A stretch of 64,000 nucleotides of DNA from CAVZVW01 sp963778845 (GTDB lineage Bacteria > Actinomycetota > Actinomycetes > Actinomycetales > Kineosporiaceae): the NCBI GenBank assembly GCA_963778845.1, contig CAVZVW010000009.1:1922001-1986000 (forward strand), read 5' to 3'. The notes under the pieces are model-generated. The model saw only the letters and a list, made by a program, of their open reading frames with translations. It was not told where the DNA came from and made no database searches. Shown one piece after another: positions 8,168 through 15,882 of this stretch; the stretch's first letter is position 1; the number at the start of each line of letters is the position of its first letter. The position numbers and the translations under genes are program-made.

Positions 8168-9528
8168 GGCCATCGTCCGCCCTCGTCCGCCCGCGCCTGC
8201 TCCGCCGCGGCGAGCACCGCGTCGACCATCGCCGAGGCGGAGCCGAGGTCGGGCTCGGCCACGAGGGCGGCGACCAGCTCGGCGTCCATCAGGCCCGCGC
8301 TGTGGACGGCGTCCGGCAGGCTGGCACCGGTCTCCCTGGAGGTGGCCAGGGCCTTCTGCAGCGCGGTCTGGGCCGCGCGTGGCCCCATCGTGGCGCCGAG
8401 CTCGGCCAGCAGCCGAGCGCTCGTGGCTCGGCCGGTCGTGCGCGCCAGGTTCGCCCGCATGGCGTCGGTATCGACCTCGAGCCCCTCGAGCAGCTCGATG
8501 CCGATCGACAGGGACACCCCGGTCAGCAGGCAGGCCTCGGGCAGCGCCACCCACTCGGTCTTCCACGCCCGGCCGTCGCGTTCGTGCGTGCTGACGGCTG
8601 CCTCGGTGAGCAGCGCGGCGGACGAGCGGGTCAGCCTCGCCAACGTGACGAGGTGCTCCGAGCGCTCGGGGTTGCGCTTGTGCGGCATCGTGATGCTGCC
8701 GACGACCTCGGGCTCCGCGAACTCGCGCAGCTCGCCGATCTCGGGCCGGGACAGCTCGTACACCTCGTCGCCGATCCGGGCCAGCGTCGCGGTGACCAGC
8801 GCCAGCACGTGGGCGAACTCCGCGACGCGGTCGCGCGAGCTGAGCCACGAGATGCGCGGATCCGCGAGCCCGAGGTCGGCGCACATCCGCTGACGGACAG
8901 TCGGCCCGGCGTCCCCCAGCCCGGTGAGTGTGCCGACCCCTCCCCCGTACTGGCCGACCAGCCAGCGAGGTGCCCCGTCGCGCAGGCGGTCGAGGTGCCG
9001 CCGCAGCTCGTCGGCCCAACCGGCGACCTTGAACGCGAACGTGATCGGTGCGCCCGGCTGGCCGTGCGTGCGCCCGACCATCACCGTCTCCCGGTGGCGG
9101 GCGGCCAGCTCCAGGCACAGCTCTTCGAGGCGCCTCACGTCGCGCCACACGACCCCACCGACGGACCTCATCGCGAGCGAGGTCCAGGTGTCGGTGACGT
9201 CCTGCACCGTCGCGTAGGCGTACACGTGCTCACGAGCCCGCGGCGGCAGCACCGCCTGGAGCACCTGGATCAGGCCCAGCGTGGAATGCCCGGTTCGTCT
9301 CGTCAGCTCAGCGACCGCGTCGAGGTCCAGCAGCTCCACCCGGGCGAATGCCGAGATGTCCTCGGCCGCCTCGGGGGGGACCAGGCCGGCGCCGGCCTGA
9401 GCCCGGGCCAGTGCGGCGATCACGTCGAGCCACCCCTGCACACGCGGCCGCTCGTCGAAGATCGCGCGCATCTCGGGAGTGCCCCACAGGTGCCCGAAGC
9501 TCGTCGAGTCGGTGATCCGCGCCGTCAC
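8164..9528 (-). CDS. Adenylosuccinate-lyase-like enzyme (PurB superfamily)
   Basis: A 454-residue lyase with the PurB-type elements GRTHGQPGAPITFAFKVAGW, EVVGSITMPHKRNPERSE (signature loop complete) and the catalytic-region histidine THERDGRAWKTEW. Close relatives include 3-carboxy-cis,cis-muconate cycloisomerase and other specialised lyases, so a purine role is not implied. It is joined by 4-nt overlaps on both sides (GTGA upstream, ATGA downstream). Two superfamily lyases in tandem may form a mixed complex or act in sequence; the substrate is unknown. Confidence 0.82.
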   Translation of the reverse strand: MTARITDSTSFGHLWGTPEMRAIFDERPRVQGWLDVIAALARAQAGAGLVPPEAAEDISAFARVELLDLDAVAELTRRTGHSTLGLIQVLQAVLPPRAREHVYAYATVQDVTDTWTSLAMRSVGGVVWRDVRRLEELCLELAARHRETVMVGRTHGQPGAPITFAFKVAGWADELRRHLDRLRDGAPRWLVGQYGGGVGTLTGLGDAGPTVRQRMCADLGLADPRISWLSSRDRVAEFAHVLALVTATLARIGDEVYELSRPEIGELREFAEPEVVGSITMPHKRNPERSEHLVTLARLTRSSAALLTEAAVSTHERDGRAWKTEWVALPEACLLTGVSLSIGIELLEGLEVDTDAMRANLARTTGRATSARLLAELGATMGPRAAQTALQKALATSRETGASLPDAVHSAGLMDAELVAALVAEPDLGSASAMVDAVLAAAEQARADEGGRWP

Positions 9529-10463
9529 GGGCCCGCCGGGCGCGCATCGCCCGGGGCGTCGGCGAGCTGGATGGCCAGCCGCATCCCGTCCCGGATCTCG
9601 GCGAGGCTCGAGCCCCATGGGACGACGACCACGCCGTCCTCGACGGCCACCCCGCTCTCGCGCAGGCAGCACTTCGTCAGCAGCACCTCCGCTGCTCGCC
9701 GACCATCTCGCTCGCCGACCTTCTGCTCGGCGACCAGGTGCTCGCGGGCCAGCTGCTTGGGGCACATGTCGACCAGGGGAGCGGCGTCGGTGTAGAAGAA
9801 CTCGTGGATCGCCTGCGACCTGGCGCACCCCAGCAGCGTCCAGTCCGCCTTCGGCGGCACGCGGTCGAGGTAGGAGACGTCGGCCCCGTCCACCTCCAGC
9901 CCGCCACCGCGGCAGGGCATGAGGTAGTGCTCGGACGGCGCGCGCGCCGCCAGCTCGCGCAGGTCGATCACAATGGGGTCGACGACGATCGGCGGCAGGT
10001 CGTCGCCGACGTCGAGCACGCGGCGGACCTGGTCGACCAGCTTCGGCGGGTACGGCGGGGCGACGTCGAGCACCCGGACGCGCAGCGGCCGCGGGTCCAG
10101 GATAAAGCTCACCGCCTCGTACGTCCCTTGGACGACGACGCAGCGCGCTCCCGGGGCGTCCTCGGCCGCCGCTCGGGCGAGCTGGCTCGGGACGGCGACA
10201 TCCAGGTCCGGGCGCATGAGGAACGCGGTCTCGTCGGGGCCGGCGAGCACCTCGATGTCGACGATCTCGGCGAACAGTGGCTCGGGGTCGCGGGGTGCCA
10301 GGCGCACCAGAGCCGTCCGCTCGGCAGCCCGGGCCACCACGTACACCGTGCGGCGGTAGGCGGGCCGCCCCACCAGGGCGGCGCGGAGCTCCTCGGTGGT
10401 CAACCCACCGGGTATCTCGGCGATCGACACTGCCCGGTAGCGGTCCGGGACGTGCGACGTCAT
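9525..10463 (-). CDS. Unrecognised conserved-looking protein in the lyase operon
   Basis: A 312-residue soluble protein that I cannot place in a family. Visible features are an N-terminal alpha/beta part (RRTVYVVARAAERTALVRL), a hydrophobic beta strand series (LRVRVLDVAPPYPPKLVDQV), PPIVVDPIVIDLREL and a cysteine-bearing C-terminal half with MPCRGGGLE, LGCARSQAIHEFFY, LVDMCPKQLAREHLVAEQ and LLTKCCLRE. The spaced cysteines could bind metal or an Fe-S cluster. There is no signal peptide or membrane segment. 4-nt overlaps with both neighbours make it an obligate partner of the ComA-like and PurB-like proteins in expression. Confidence 0.8.
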   Translation of the reverse strand: MTSHVPDRYRAVSIAEIPGGLTTEELRAALVGRPAYRRTVYVVARAAERTALVRLAPRDPEPLFAEIVDIEVLAGPDETAFLMRPDLDVAVPSQLARAAAEDAPGARCVVVQGTYEAVSFILDPRPLRVRVLDVAPPYPPKLVDQVRRVLDVGDDLPPIVVDPIVIDLRELAARAPSEHYLMPCRGGGLEVDGADVSYLDRVPPKADWTLLGCARSQAIHEFFYTDAAPLVDMCPKQLAREHLVAEQKVGERDGRRAAEVLLTKCCLRESGVAVEDGVVVVPWGSSLAEIRDGMRLAIQLADAPGDARPAGP

Positions 10464-11284
10464 CGCGGTGGCGGACCGGCCGAGCGGCCGCGAGAACCCG
10501 CTGCGCCGTCCGCTCGCGCCTGCTCGCGGCTGGTGTGCCTGATCGTGTCCGCACGCAGGCCGAGCCGCAGCGCCTCGACGCCCAGTGCATCCGCCGGCGC
10601 CACGTTGGCGAGGTTGACGTTGGCGCCGAAGCGGCGGATCAGGTACGCCTGCTGGTCCTTGCGGGGCGCCTCGAAGACCAGGCTCTCCACCTCGACCGCA
10701 CCGACCACGGCGTCGAGCACATCAATGCGGACCCTGCCATCGGCGTCGTAGAGACCCACGGTGCCGCTCTCCCGCCCTTCGGTGACCACCCAGGTCGCGC
10801 CCATCTCCAGGTCCCGGGCGGCGTCCGCGGCCCATTCCCCCAGCGTCGGCTCGCAGCTGGGGTCCTTGGCGCCGACCTCGGCGAGCACGACGAACTGCTC
10901 GGCGCAGCGCTGGATCAAGGCATCCTTGGCGGCACGGCTCATCTGCACCGCACCGCAGGACACCTCCACGCAGTCCACGCCGCACTCCTGCGCCCACGCG
11001 AGGTACGCCTCGACCTCGTCCTGAACGTAGGCGAGCTCGAGCATGGTGCCACCGAAGCATGCGAGCACACCGTGCGGTGCCAGCAGCGCCAGCTTCTCCG
11101 GCAACGCCGGGTCCAGGTAGGCGGTGCCCCAACCGAGCTTCCACACGTCGAGGTAGGGCCCAGCCACGCTCAGCAGGTCGGCGACATCGGAGAGCGGCAG
11201 CCCCTTGTCGATGACGTGGGTGATGCCGTGCCGTCGGGGCTTGTCGGTGCGGTCGGGAAGGCTGAGGAAGTGCGGCCGCGACAC
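10460..11284 (-). CDS. Phosphosulfolactate-synthase-like (ComA family) protein
   Basis: A 274-residue TIM-barrel protein like ComA, which adds sulfite to phosphoenolpyruvate. Supporting segments are GITHVIDKGLPLSDVADLL, DVWKLGWGTAYLDP, GVLACFGGTMLELA, DCVEVSCGAVQM, VVLAEVGAKDP, TWVVTEGRESGTVGLYD and FEAPRKDQQAYLIRRFG. No coenzyme M or sulfolactate genes are nearby, so another nucleophile or acceptor is possible. The GTG at 11284 is chosen because a TATTAT -10 (11297-11292, minus strand) places transcription start at the start codon, so it may be leaderless; no Shine-Dalgarno is visible. First gene of the five-gene operon. Confidence 0.78.
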   Translation of the reverse strand: MSRPHFLSLPDRTDKPRRHGITHVIDKGLPLSDVADLLSVAGPYLDVWKLGWGTAYLDPALPEKLALLAPHGVLACFGGTMLELAYVQDEVEAYLAWAQECGVDCVEVSCGAVQMSRAAKDALIQRCAEQFVVLAEVGAKDPSCEPTLGEWAADAARDLEMGATWVVTEGRESGTVGLYDADGRVRIDVLDAVVGAVEVESLVFEAPRKDQQAYLIRRFGANVNLANVAPADALGVEALRLGLRADTIRHTSREQARADGAAGSRGRSAGPPPR

Positions 11285-11285
11285 G

Positions 11286-11320
11286 ATTACGATAATACGA
11301 AGGGCATTCACTTTAGTGCA
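11286..11320. promoter_or_regulatory. Divergent promoter region with palindrome TTCACTTTAGTGCA
   Basis: GATAAT (11291-11296, plus) and TATTAT (11297-11292, minus) are overlapping -10-like boxes for the divergent ComA-like and AIR-synthase-like genes. TTCACTTTAGTGCA (11307-11320) lies just downstream of the plus -10 and matches a TTCACTATAGTGAA palindrome at 12 of 14 positions, a likely repressor roadblock. Confidence 0.5.
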
Positions 11321-11329
11321 AGGAGTGTC

Positions 11330-12292
11330 GTGGCCACCGACTCCACCCTGGACCTTGCGGCCCTCGCCGCCCGCCTGCGTGAGACGCCCGCGGTGCTCGC
11401 CAAACGCGAGATCGGCCAGGTCGCAGAGGTGTTCGGGGCCGGGGACTGGTACGCCGGGCCCGGCGACGACGGGGCGGTGCTGCCCGACGGCCAGGGGGAT
11501 GTCGTCGTGGCCGGGGAGGCGATCCTGCCGGCGTTCGTGCAGAGCGACCCGTACGGCGCCGGCATCGCGGCCGTGCTCACCAACGTCAACGACCTGGCTG
11601 CGATGGGCGCCCGGCCGCTGGCCATCGTCGACACGCTCGTCGGCCCGCCGGAGATCACGGCGGAGGCACTGCGCGGAATGCGGTGGGCGTCGTCGCTCTA
11701 CGCCGTCCCCGTGGTCGGCGGGCACCTGACCCGCACGTCGGGGCCACCCGCGCTCTCCGCGTTCGGCGTCGGGCGGGCCCAGCGCGTGCTGTCGGTGCGC
11801 AACGCCCAGGCGGGGCAGACGCTCGTCGTGGCCGGATGCGTCGAGGGCCGGATGCGTACCGACTTCCCCTTCTTCCCCTCCTTCGACGAGCGCGGGACGG
11901 CGCTCGCCGCGGACGTGCGCCTGCTCGCGGACCTGGCGGAGGCCGGCACGGTGGTGGCGGCCAAGGACGTCAGCATGGCCGGGATCGTCGGCTCGCTCGC
12001 GATGCTCCTGGAGTTCGGCCGTCTCGGGGTCGAGGTGGATCTGGGTGCGATGCCCGTGCCGGCCGGTGTCGAGATGCCGGCCTGGCTGGAGTGCTTCCCG
12101 TGCCTGCTCTTCCTGCTGTGCGTGCCGCCCGAGAAGGTCGAGGGCTGCACTCAGGCCTTCGAGCGCCTGGGCCTGGTGGCCGCGCCCGTGGGCGAGCTCG
12201 ACGGCACCGGTGTGCTCCGGCTGCGCGACGGCGAACGGGTCGAGCCGGTCTTCGACCTGCTGACTGACTCGATCACGCACCTGCACCGCTGA
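11330..12292 (+). CDS. Sll0787-family AIR-synthase-like protein
   Basis: A 320-residue member of the PurM/ThiL/SelD fold. It has GDDGAVLPDGQGDVVVAGEAI, a conserved acidic stretch VLTNVNDLAAMGARPLAIVD, VVGGHLTRT and VAAKDVSMAGIVGSLAML. Proteins of the Sll0787 type are part of the Nit1 cluster and probably use ATP to activate a small amide or amidine-like substrate; that is not proven. The GTG at 11330 has AAGGAG only 4 nt upstream. The 3' end overlaps the convergent acetyltransferase gene by 20 nt. Confidence 0.85.
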   Translation: MATDSTLDLAALAARLRETPAVLAKREIGQVAEVFGAGDWYAGPGDDGAVLPDGQGDVVVAGEAILPAFVQSDPYGAGIAAVLTNVNDLAAMGARPLAIVDTLVGPPEITAEALRGMRWASSLYAVPVVGGHLTRTSGPPALSAFGVGRAQRVLSVRNAQAGQTLVVAGCVEGRMRTDFPFFPSFDERGTALAADVRLLADLAEAGTVVAAKDVSMAGIVGSLAMLLEFGRLGVEVDLGAMPVPAGVEMPAWLECFPCLLFLLCVPPEKVEGCTQAFERLGLVAAPVGELDGTGVLRLRDGERVEPVFDLLTDSITHLHR

Positions 12293-12812
12293 CCGGTCCT
12301 GGGCCGAGGCCGATGGCCATCTGCTGGTGCAGCACACCGACGTAGGGGCGCGGCTCCCCTACCGGCTGCCAGCCGAGCCGGACGAAGAACTCGACGTTGG
12401 GCACCTGCACCATCGCGACCATCCGTAGCCCGCCCAGCACCCCGGCGGTCGCGACGGCGAACCGCACGAGAGGTGCCCCGAGCCCGTCATGTCGCCATTC
12501 GGGCAGGACCGCGAGCCGGTCGCCCTGCCAGAGGCCGCGCTCCTCCAGCGGGTAGAGGCGCACCGTCCCCGCCGCGACGTCGCCCACGAAGCCCAGCACG
12601 TGCAGCGTCGCCGGGTCCTCGTCATGGGCGTCGGCGTCGGTGCCGGCGAAGAGCCGCTGCTCGGCCACGAACACCTCGGTGCGGATCCTTGCGTGCTCCC
12701 TCGCCTGCGCGGCGTCCTGCACGACACGGCACGTCAGCGCACGGCTCCGGCAGGCGCGCACGCCGTGCCGGGGGGCCAAGCCGATGGCGGCCGCGGCGTC
12801 CGGGAGCGGCAC
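12273..12812 (-). CDS. MSMEG_0567/Sll0786-family GNAT N-acetyltransferase
   Basis: A 179-residue GNAT. It has CRVVQDAAQAREHARIRTEVFVAEQRLF, the acetyl-CoA loop region LAVLPEWRHDGLGAPLVRFAV and VEFFVRLGWQPVG. This matches the Nit1-cluster acetyltransferase family, which in many organisms is fused or adjacent to the AIR-synthase-like protein. Its GTG start lies one base after the radical SAM stop, so the two are co-transcribed. The acceptor substrate is unknown. Confidence 0.85.
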   Translation of the reverse strand: MPLPDAAAAIGLAPRHGVRACRSRALTCRVVQDAAQAREHARIRTEVFVAEQRLFAGTDADAHDEDPATLHVLGFVGDVAAGTVRLYPLEERGLWQGDRLAVLPEWRHDGLGAPLVRFAVATAGVLGGLRMVAMVQVPNVEFFVRLGWQPVGEPRPYVGVLHQQMAIGLGPGPVSGAGA

Positions 12813-12813
12813 C

Positions 12814-13980
12814 TCAGCGCACCGGCGTCAGGGGCAGCATCCGCCGCTGGTCGCCAGGTGCTGCCGAGCCGCCGCCCTGCACCGGGTGCTCGAACTGCGC
12901 CATCACCGAGCAGGCCTGGCAGCGGGCGCACCCCGCCGCCACGCCTGTGGCGAGCAGGCCACGGGCGGCCAGGTAGGGCGCGACCTGCTTGTACACCGTC
13001 TCAACGTAGTCGGGGCTGGGCGGCAGCAGATCTGCCATGAGGCTGCCGGGGGTGGGCCGCAGCGGCACGACGAAGGGGTAGACGCCGACGTCGATGGCCC
13101 GCCGACACCCCGCGAGGGTCAGGTCGAGGTCCTCCCCCATGCCGAGGATCACGTAGGTCGAGACCTGCCCCGCTCCGAAGGCCGAGACAGCCCGCTCCCA
13201 GGCGCGGAAGTATCCTTCGATGCCGGTTCTCGCCTTGGCCGGGGCCACCCGCTCGAGCACCGCGGGGTCGAAGGACTCCACGTGGATGCCCACCGACCTG
13301 TTGCCCATGTCGGCCACAGCATCGATCACATCGAGGTCCTCGGGCGGCTCGAACTGGATCTCCACCGGCAGCCCGGTCGCCTCGGTGACCGCCTGCCCGC
13401 ACCGCCCGACGTACGTCGCTCCTCGGTCAGGCGTGCGGGTGCTGCCGGTGGTCAGCGTGGCGTCGACCGCACCGTCGAGGTCGCGGGCGGCCAGGGCCAC
13501 CTCGGCGAGCATCTCCGGGGTCTTCCTCGCGATGGTGCGGCCAGCGGCGAGCGTGACTCCGATCCCGCAGAACGTGCACTGGTCGCTGTTGCCCCAGTAG
13601 GCGCAGGTCTGGTTGACCGTGCTGGCCACCGAGTCCAGGTGCATGAGGGCGATCTGCGAGTACGGCACGCCGTCGGCAGTCTTCAGGTCATAGAACCGCG
13701 GCCGCGGCGCCGGCGTCGCCGCTGCCTGACGCTCGTCACCGAGGTAGATCGCCCAACCGTCGTCCTCCTCCCGCAGCACGTAGGGCGAGGAGCGTGCGTA
13801 GTCCGCCGTCGTCGGGATCGTCGCTGCGACACCCTCGATCCACAACATCCCCGCATCGGCGGGGCCGGCACCGCCCTGGCGCGCCTCGATCGGGACGTCC
13901 ACCCGCAGGCCCACGCTCTGCAGGCGGGTGATCAGCCCCGAGAGCCGGCTCTCAGGGGCGACCCACTGCACGTCTGTCAC
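12814..13980 (-). CDS. MSMEG_0568/Sll0785-family radical SAM protein
   Basis: A 388-residue radical SAM enzyme of the Nit1 cluster. The Fe-S cysteines are C126, C135 and C138 in QTCAYWGNSDQCTFCGIG, an expanded CX8CX2C spacing instead of the usual CX3CX2C. A second cluster-like region GCARCQACSVM lies near the C-terminus. The GTG at 13980 is chosen because GAGAGG lies 8 nt upstream; a GTG at 13998 is possible. A promoter with a -10 box inside a palindrome lies about 70 nt upstream (14048-14078). The reaction is unknown; the family is tied to nitrile or cyanide nitrogen use. Confidence 0.88.
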   Translation of the reverse strand: MTDVQWVAPESRLSGLITRLQSVGLRVDVPIEARQGGAGPADAGMLWIEGVAATIPTTADYARSSPYVLREEDDGWAIYLGDERQAAATPAPRPRFYDLKTADGVPYSQIALMHLDSVASTVNQTCAYWGNSDQCTFCGIGVTLAAGRTIARKTPEMLAEVALAARDLDGAVDATLTTGSTRTPDRGATYVGRCGQAVTEATGLPVEIQFEPPEDLDVIDAVADMGNRSVGIHVESFDPAVLERVAPAKARTGIEGYFRAWERAVSAFGAGQVSTYVILGMGEDLDLTLAGCRRAIDVGVYPFVVPLRPTPGSLMADLLPPSPDYVETVYKQVAPYLAARGLLATGVAAGCARCQACSVMAQFEHPVQGGGSAAPGDQRRMLPLTPVR

Positions 13981-14028
13981 GCCCGCCACCTCTCCCACCG
14001 CAACCGGGCTCCCTGGCCATGGGCGGCG

Positions 14029-14736
14029 TCAGCGATCCGACACGTCATTCACTATAGGAAAACCGCCGTCGCTGGCAAGGGCTTCCTCGAAGCGATCCAC
14101 GTCGGCCCTGCTCGCCGCGGCCGCATCCTCCCTCAGCGAGGCATCCGCAGCGCAGGATGCAGCGCTGCCCGTGTCCACCAACGCCCCGCTGAGGTGGTCG
14201 ACCCGAACGCGACGGACGTGATGGACGACGCCCACGAGGTCGTCGTCCGGTTCGGTCGTCACGAGAACCCCCAGGCCGCAGTCGGCGCGAACCTCCAGCC
14301 GGTGGTACGGCGACCACGCCGACCCCTCGGGGTCGCCCCCCTCCTCGAGCACCACCCAGGCAGCGCCGGCTCGCCGGGCCGCGGCCAGCAGGTGGGCGCG
14401 TCGAGCCTGCGCCTGCGCTGCCGCGAGGCGCCGCGCGGCCATGGCACAACCAGCGCGACCGACGGCGGCCACGTCCAGCCCGTCCAGGGACACCGTCCGC
14501 GCCGCCGCCGCGTCGCCCACCATCGGCCAGCCCGACGACTCCTCGCCGGCCACGACCGACATCAGGTCGTCGGCCGTCGGGCAGCGCCCGACCAGCTGCT
14601 CCGCCAGCCACCCGACGAGCACGACACCGCGCTGGTACAGGTCCGGCGACGTCACCACCACCTGGTAGAGCTGCGCCTCGGCCGCCCGCCAGAGCGCCGC
14701 CGTGGGGGCGTCGACCGCCAGCTCGGCATCCTGCAT
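14029..14736 (-). CDS. Unrecognised protein of the carbamoyl/nitrile cluster
   Basis: A 235-residue protein. It is alanine-rich and helical in the centre (GRAGCAMAARRLAAAQAQARRAHLLAAARRAGA in pieces), with a motif SPDLYQRGVVLVGWLAEQLV near the N-terminus and an acidic beta-rich C-terminal half (RLEVRADCGLGVLVTTEP). It is not DUF2877 (AllH), whose Gly-rich LTPSGDD motif is absent. The ATG at 14736 follows GGAGG; an earlier in-frame ATG exists. It is divergent from carbamate kinase and upstream of the radical SAM gene, with cluster-type palindromes near both ends. Confidence 0.7.
   Translation of the reverse strand: MQDAELAVDAPTAALWRAAEAQLYQVVVTSPDLYQRGVVLVGWLAEQLVGRCPTADDLMSVVAGEESSGWPMVGDAAAARTVSLDGLDVAAVGRAGCAMAARRLAAAQAQARRAHLLAAARRAGAAWVVLEEGGDPEGSAWSPYHRLEVRADCGLGVLVTTEPDDDLVGVVHHVRRVRVDHLSGALVDTGSAASCAADASLREDAAAASRADVDRFEEALASDGGFPIVNDVSDR
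14048..14078 (-). promoter_or_regulatory. Promoter for the radical SAM gene with overlapping half-palindrome
   Basis: On the minus strand TTGCCA (14078-14073) and TATAGT (14056-14051) are spaced 16 nt. The -10 lies inside TTCACTATAGGAAA (plus, 14048-14061), whose left half matches the cluster palindrome exactly. It is embedded in the 3' end of the upstream gene, giving the radical SAM and GNAT pair its own promoter. Confidence 0.5.
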
Positions 14737-14772
14737 GCGGCCTCCGATCGGACGGGTGGTGCGCGCCGAGCA

Positions 14773-14808
14773 TTGCACCACGTTCAACCACATCTTTACT
14801 ATCGTGAA
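14773..14808 (+). promoter_or_regulatory. Promoter of the carbamate kinase operon with palindrome TTTACTATCGTGAA
   Basis: TTGCAC (14773-14778) and TACTAT (14797-14802) are spaced 18 nt, and the -10 lies inside TTTACTATCGTGAA (14795-14808), 12 of 14 identical to TTCACTATAGTGAA. The gene start is about 95 nt downstream. The site also lies upstream of the divergent 14736 start. Confidence 0.55.
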
Positions 14809-14901
14809 CGTGCCGTCCTCTATCCGATCGCACCTCGAAGCCGCCGGGTCGCGCGCCGCCACCCTCGCACCCGCGGGCCGCACGTGGCGAGGGGCGCGCG
14901 C

Positions 14902-15882
14902 ATGAACCCGTCCGGCAGCAGCCGCACCGCGGTCGTCGCGGTGGGCGGCAACGCCCTGACGGCCGAGGGTCAGGCAGGCACCTTCGAGGAGATCACGCGC
15001 AACGCTGCGGGGATGGCCTCCGCGATCGCCCTGGTCGTGCGCGCCGGGTGGCGGGTGGTCATCGTCCACGGCAACGGCCCGCAGGTCGGAGCGCTGGCGA
15101 TCCAGCACGAGGAGGCGACCGCGCTGGTCCCCGCGCAGCCGCTGCACCTCCTGACGGCGATGACGCAGGGCCAGCTGGGCAGCACCCTCGTGCGCGCCGT
15201 CGACCGGATCCTCGGCCCCGGGGCTGCGACCGCAGTCGTGAGCCACGTCGAGGTGGACCCTGCCGACCCGGCGTTCGCGAAGCCCACCAAGCCCATCGGC
15301 CCCTTCGTCACGCAGGCCCAGGCACCCGAGCTGGCGCTCTCGCGCGGCTGGGTGATGGCCGAGGACGCCGGCCGCGGCTACCGTCGCGTGGTGGCCTCCC
15401 CGCTGCCGCGCGCCGTCCTCGAGCTCGCCGGCATCCGCGCGCTGCTCGCTGCCGGCCAGGTGGTCGTCGCCGGCGGTGGCGGCGGGATTCCCGTGCACCG
15501 AGGTGCCGGCGGAGCCGATCTGGAGGGCGCGGAGGCCGTCGTCGACAAGGACGCCACCGCCGCGGTGCTGGCGCACGCGCTCGGCGCGGACGCCCTGCTG
15601 CTGCTGACGGCCGTCGACGCGCTGCGGCTGGACTTCGGCACACCCGCCGAGCGCTGCGTGCACACCCTCGAGGTGGCCGACGCCGAACGGCACCTGGCGG
15701 CGGGCCAGTTCCCGCCCGGCAGCATGGGGCCCAAGGTCGGCGCGGCGATCCGCTTCATCCGCGCGGGCGGGGCGACGGCAGTCATCACGACGCCGCCGCT
15801 GCTGGCGGCGACACTGGCGGGACGGCCCGGGGCGGGCACCCGGATCCTGGCCGACTCACAGCTGGCCACCACCGCGCCATGA
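14902..15882 (+). CDS. arcC: Carbamate kinase
   Basis: A 326-residue amino acid kinase-fold enzyme that interconverts carbamoyl phosphate plus ADP with carbamate plus ATP. Motifs are VAVGGNALTAEG, VHGNGPQVGALAIQ, VVAGGGGGIPVH, EAVVDKDATAAVLA and PPGSMGPKVGAA, all complete. The start ATG follows GAGGGG. It is ATGA-coupled to fdrA, the arrangement seen in allantoin/oxamate loci, where carbamoyl phosphate from oxamate is used to make ATP, ammonia and CO2. No arginine deiminase or ornithine carbamoyltransferase is present, so the substrate most likely comes from the FdrA/DUF1116 system. Confidence 0.93.
   Translation: MNPSGSSRTAVVAVGGNALTAEGQAGTFEEITRNAAGMASAIALVVRAGWRVVIVHGNGPQVGALAIQHEEATALVPAQPLHLLTAMTQGQLGSTLVRAVDRILGPGAATAVVSHVEVDPADPAFAKPTKPIGPFVTQAQAPELALSRGWVMAEDAGRGYRRVVASPLPRAVLELAGIRALLAAGQVVVAGGGGGIPVHRGAGGADLEGAEAVVDKDATAAVLAHALGADALLLLTAVDALRLDFGTPAERCVHTLEVADAERHLAAGQFPPGSMGPKVGAAIRFIRAGGATAVITTPPLLAATLAGRPGAGTRILADSQLATTAP

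Noticed and set aside
12640..14901. Long plus-strand frame upstream of carbamate kinase
   Set aside because: It runs antisense to the GNAT, radical SAM and 14029-14736 genes; only the part from 14902 has family motifs.
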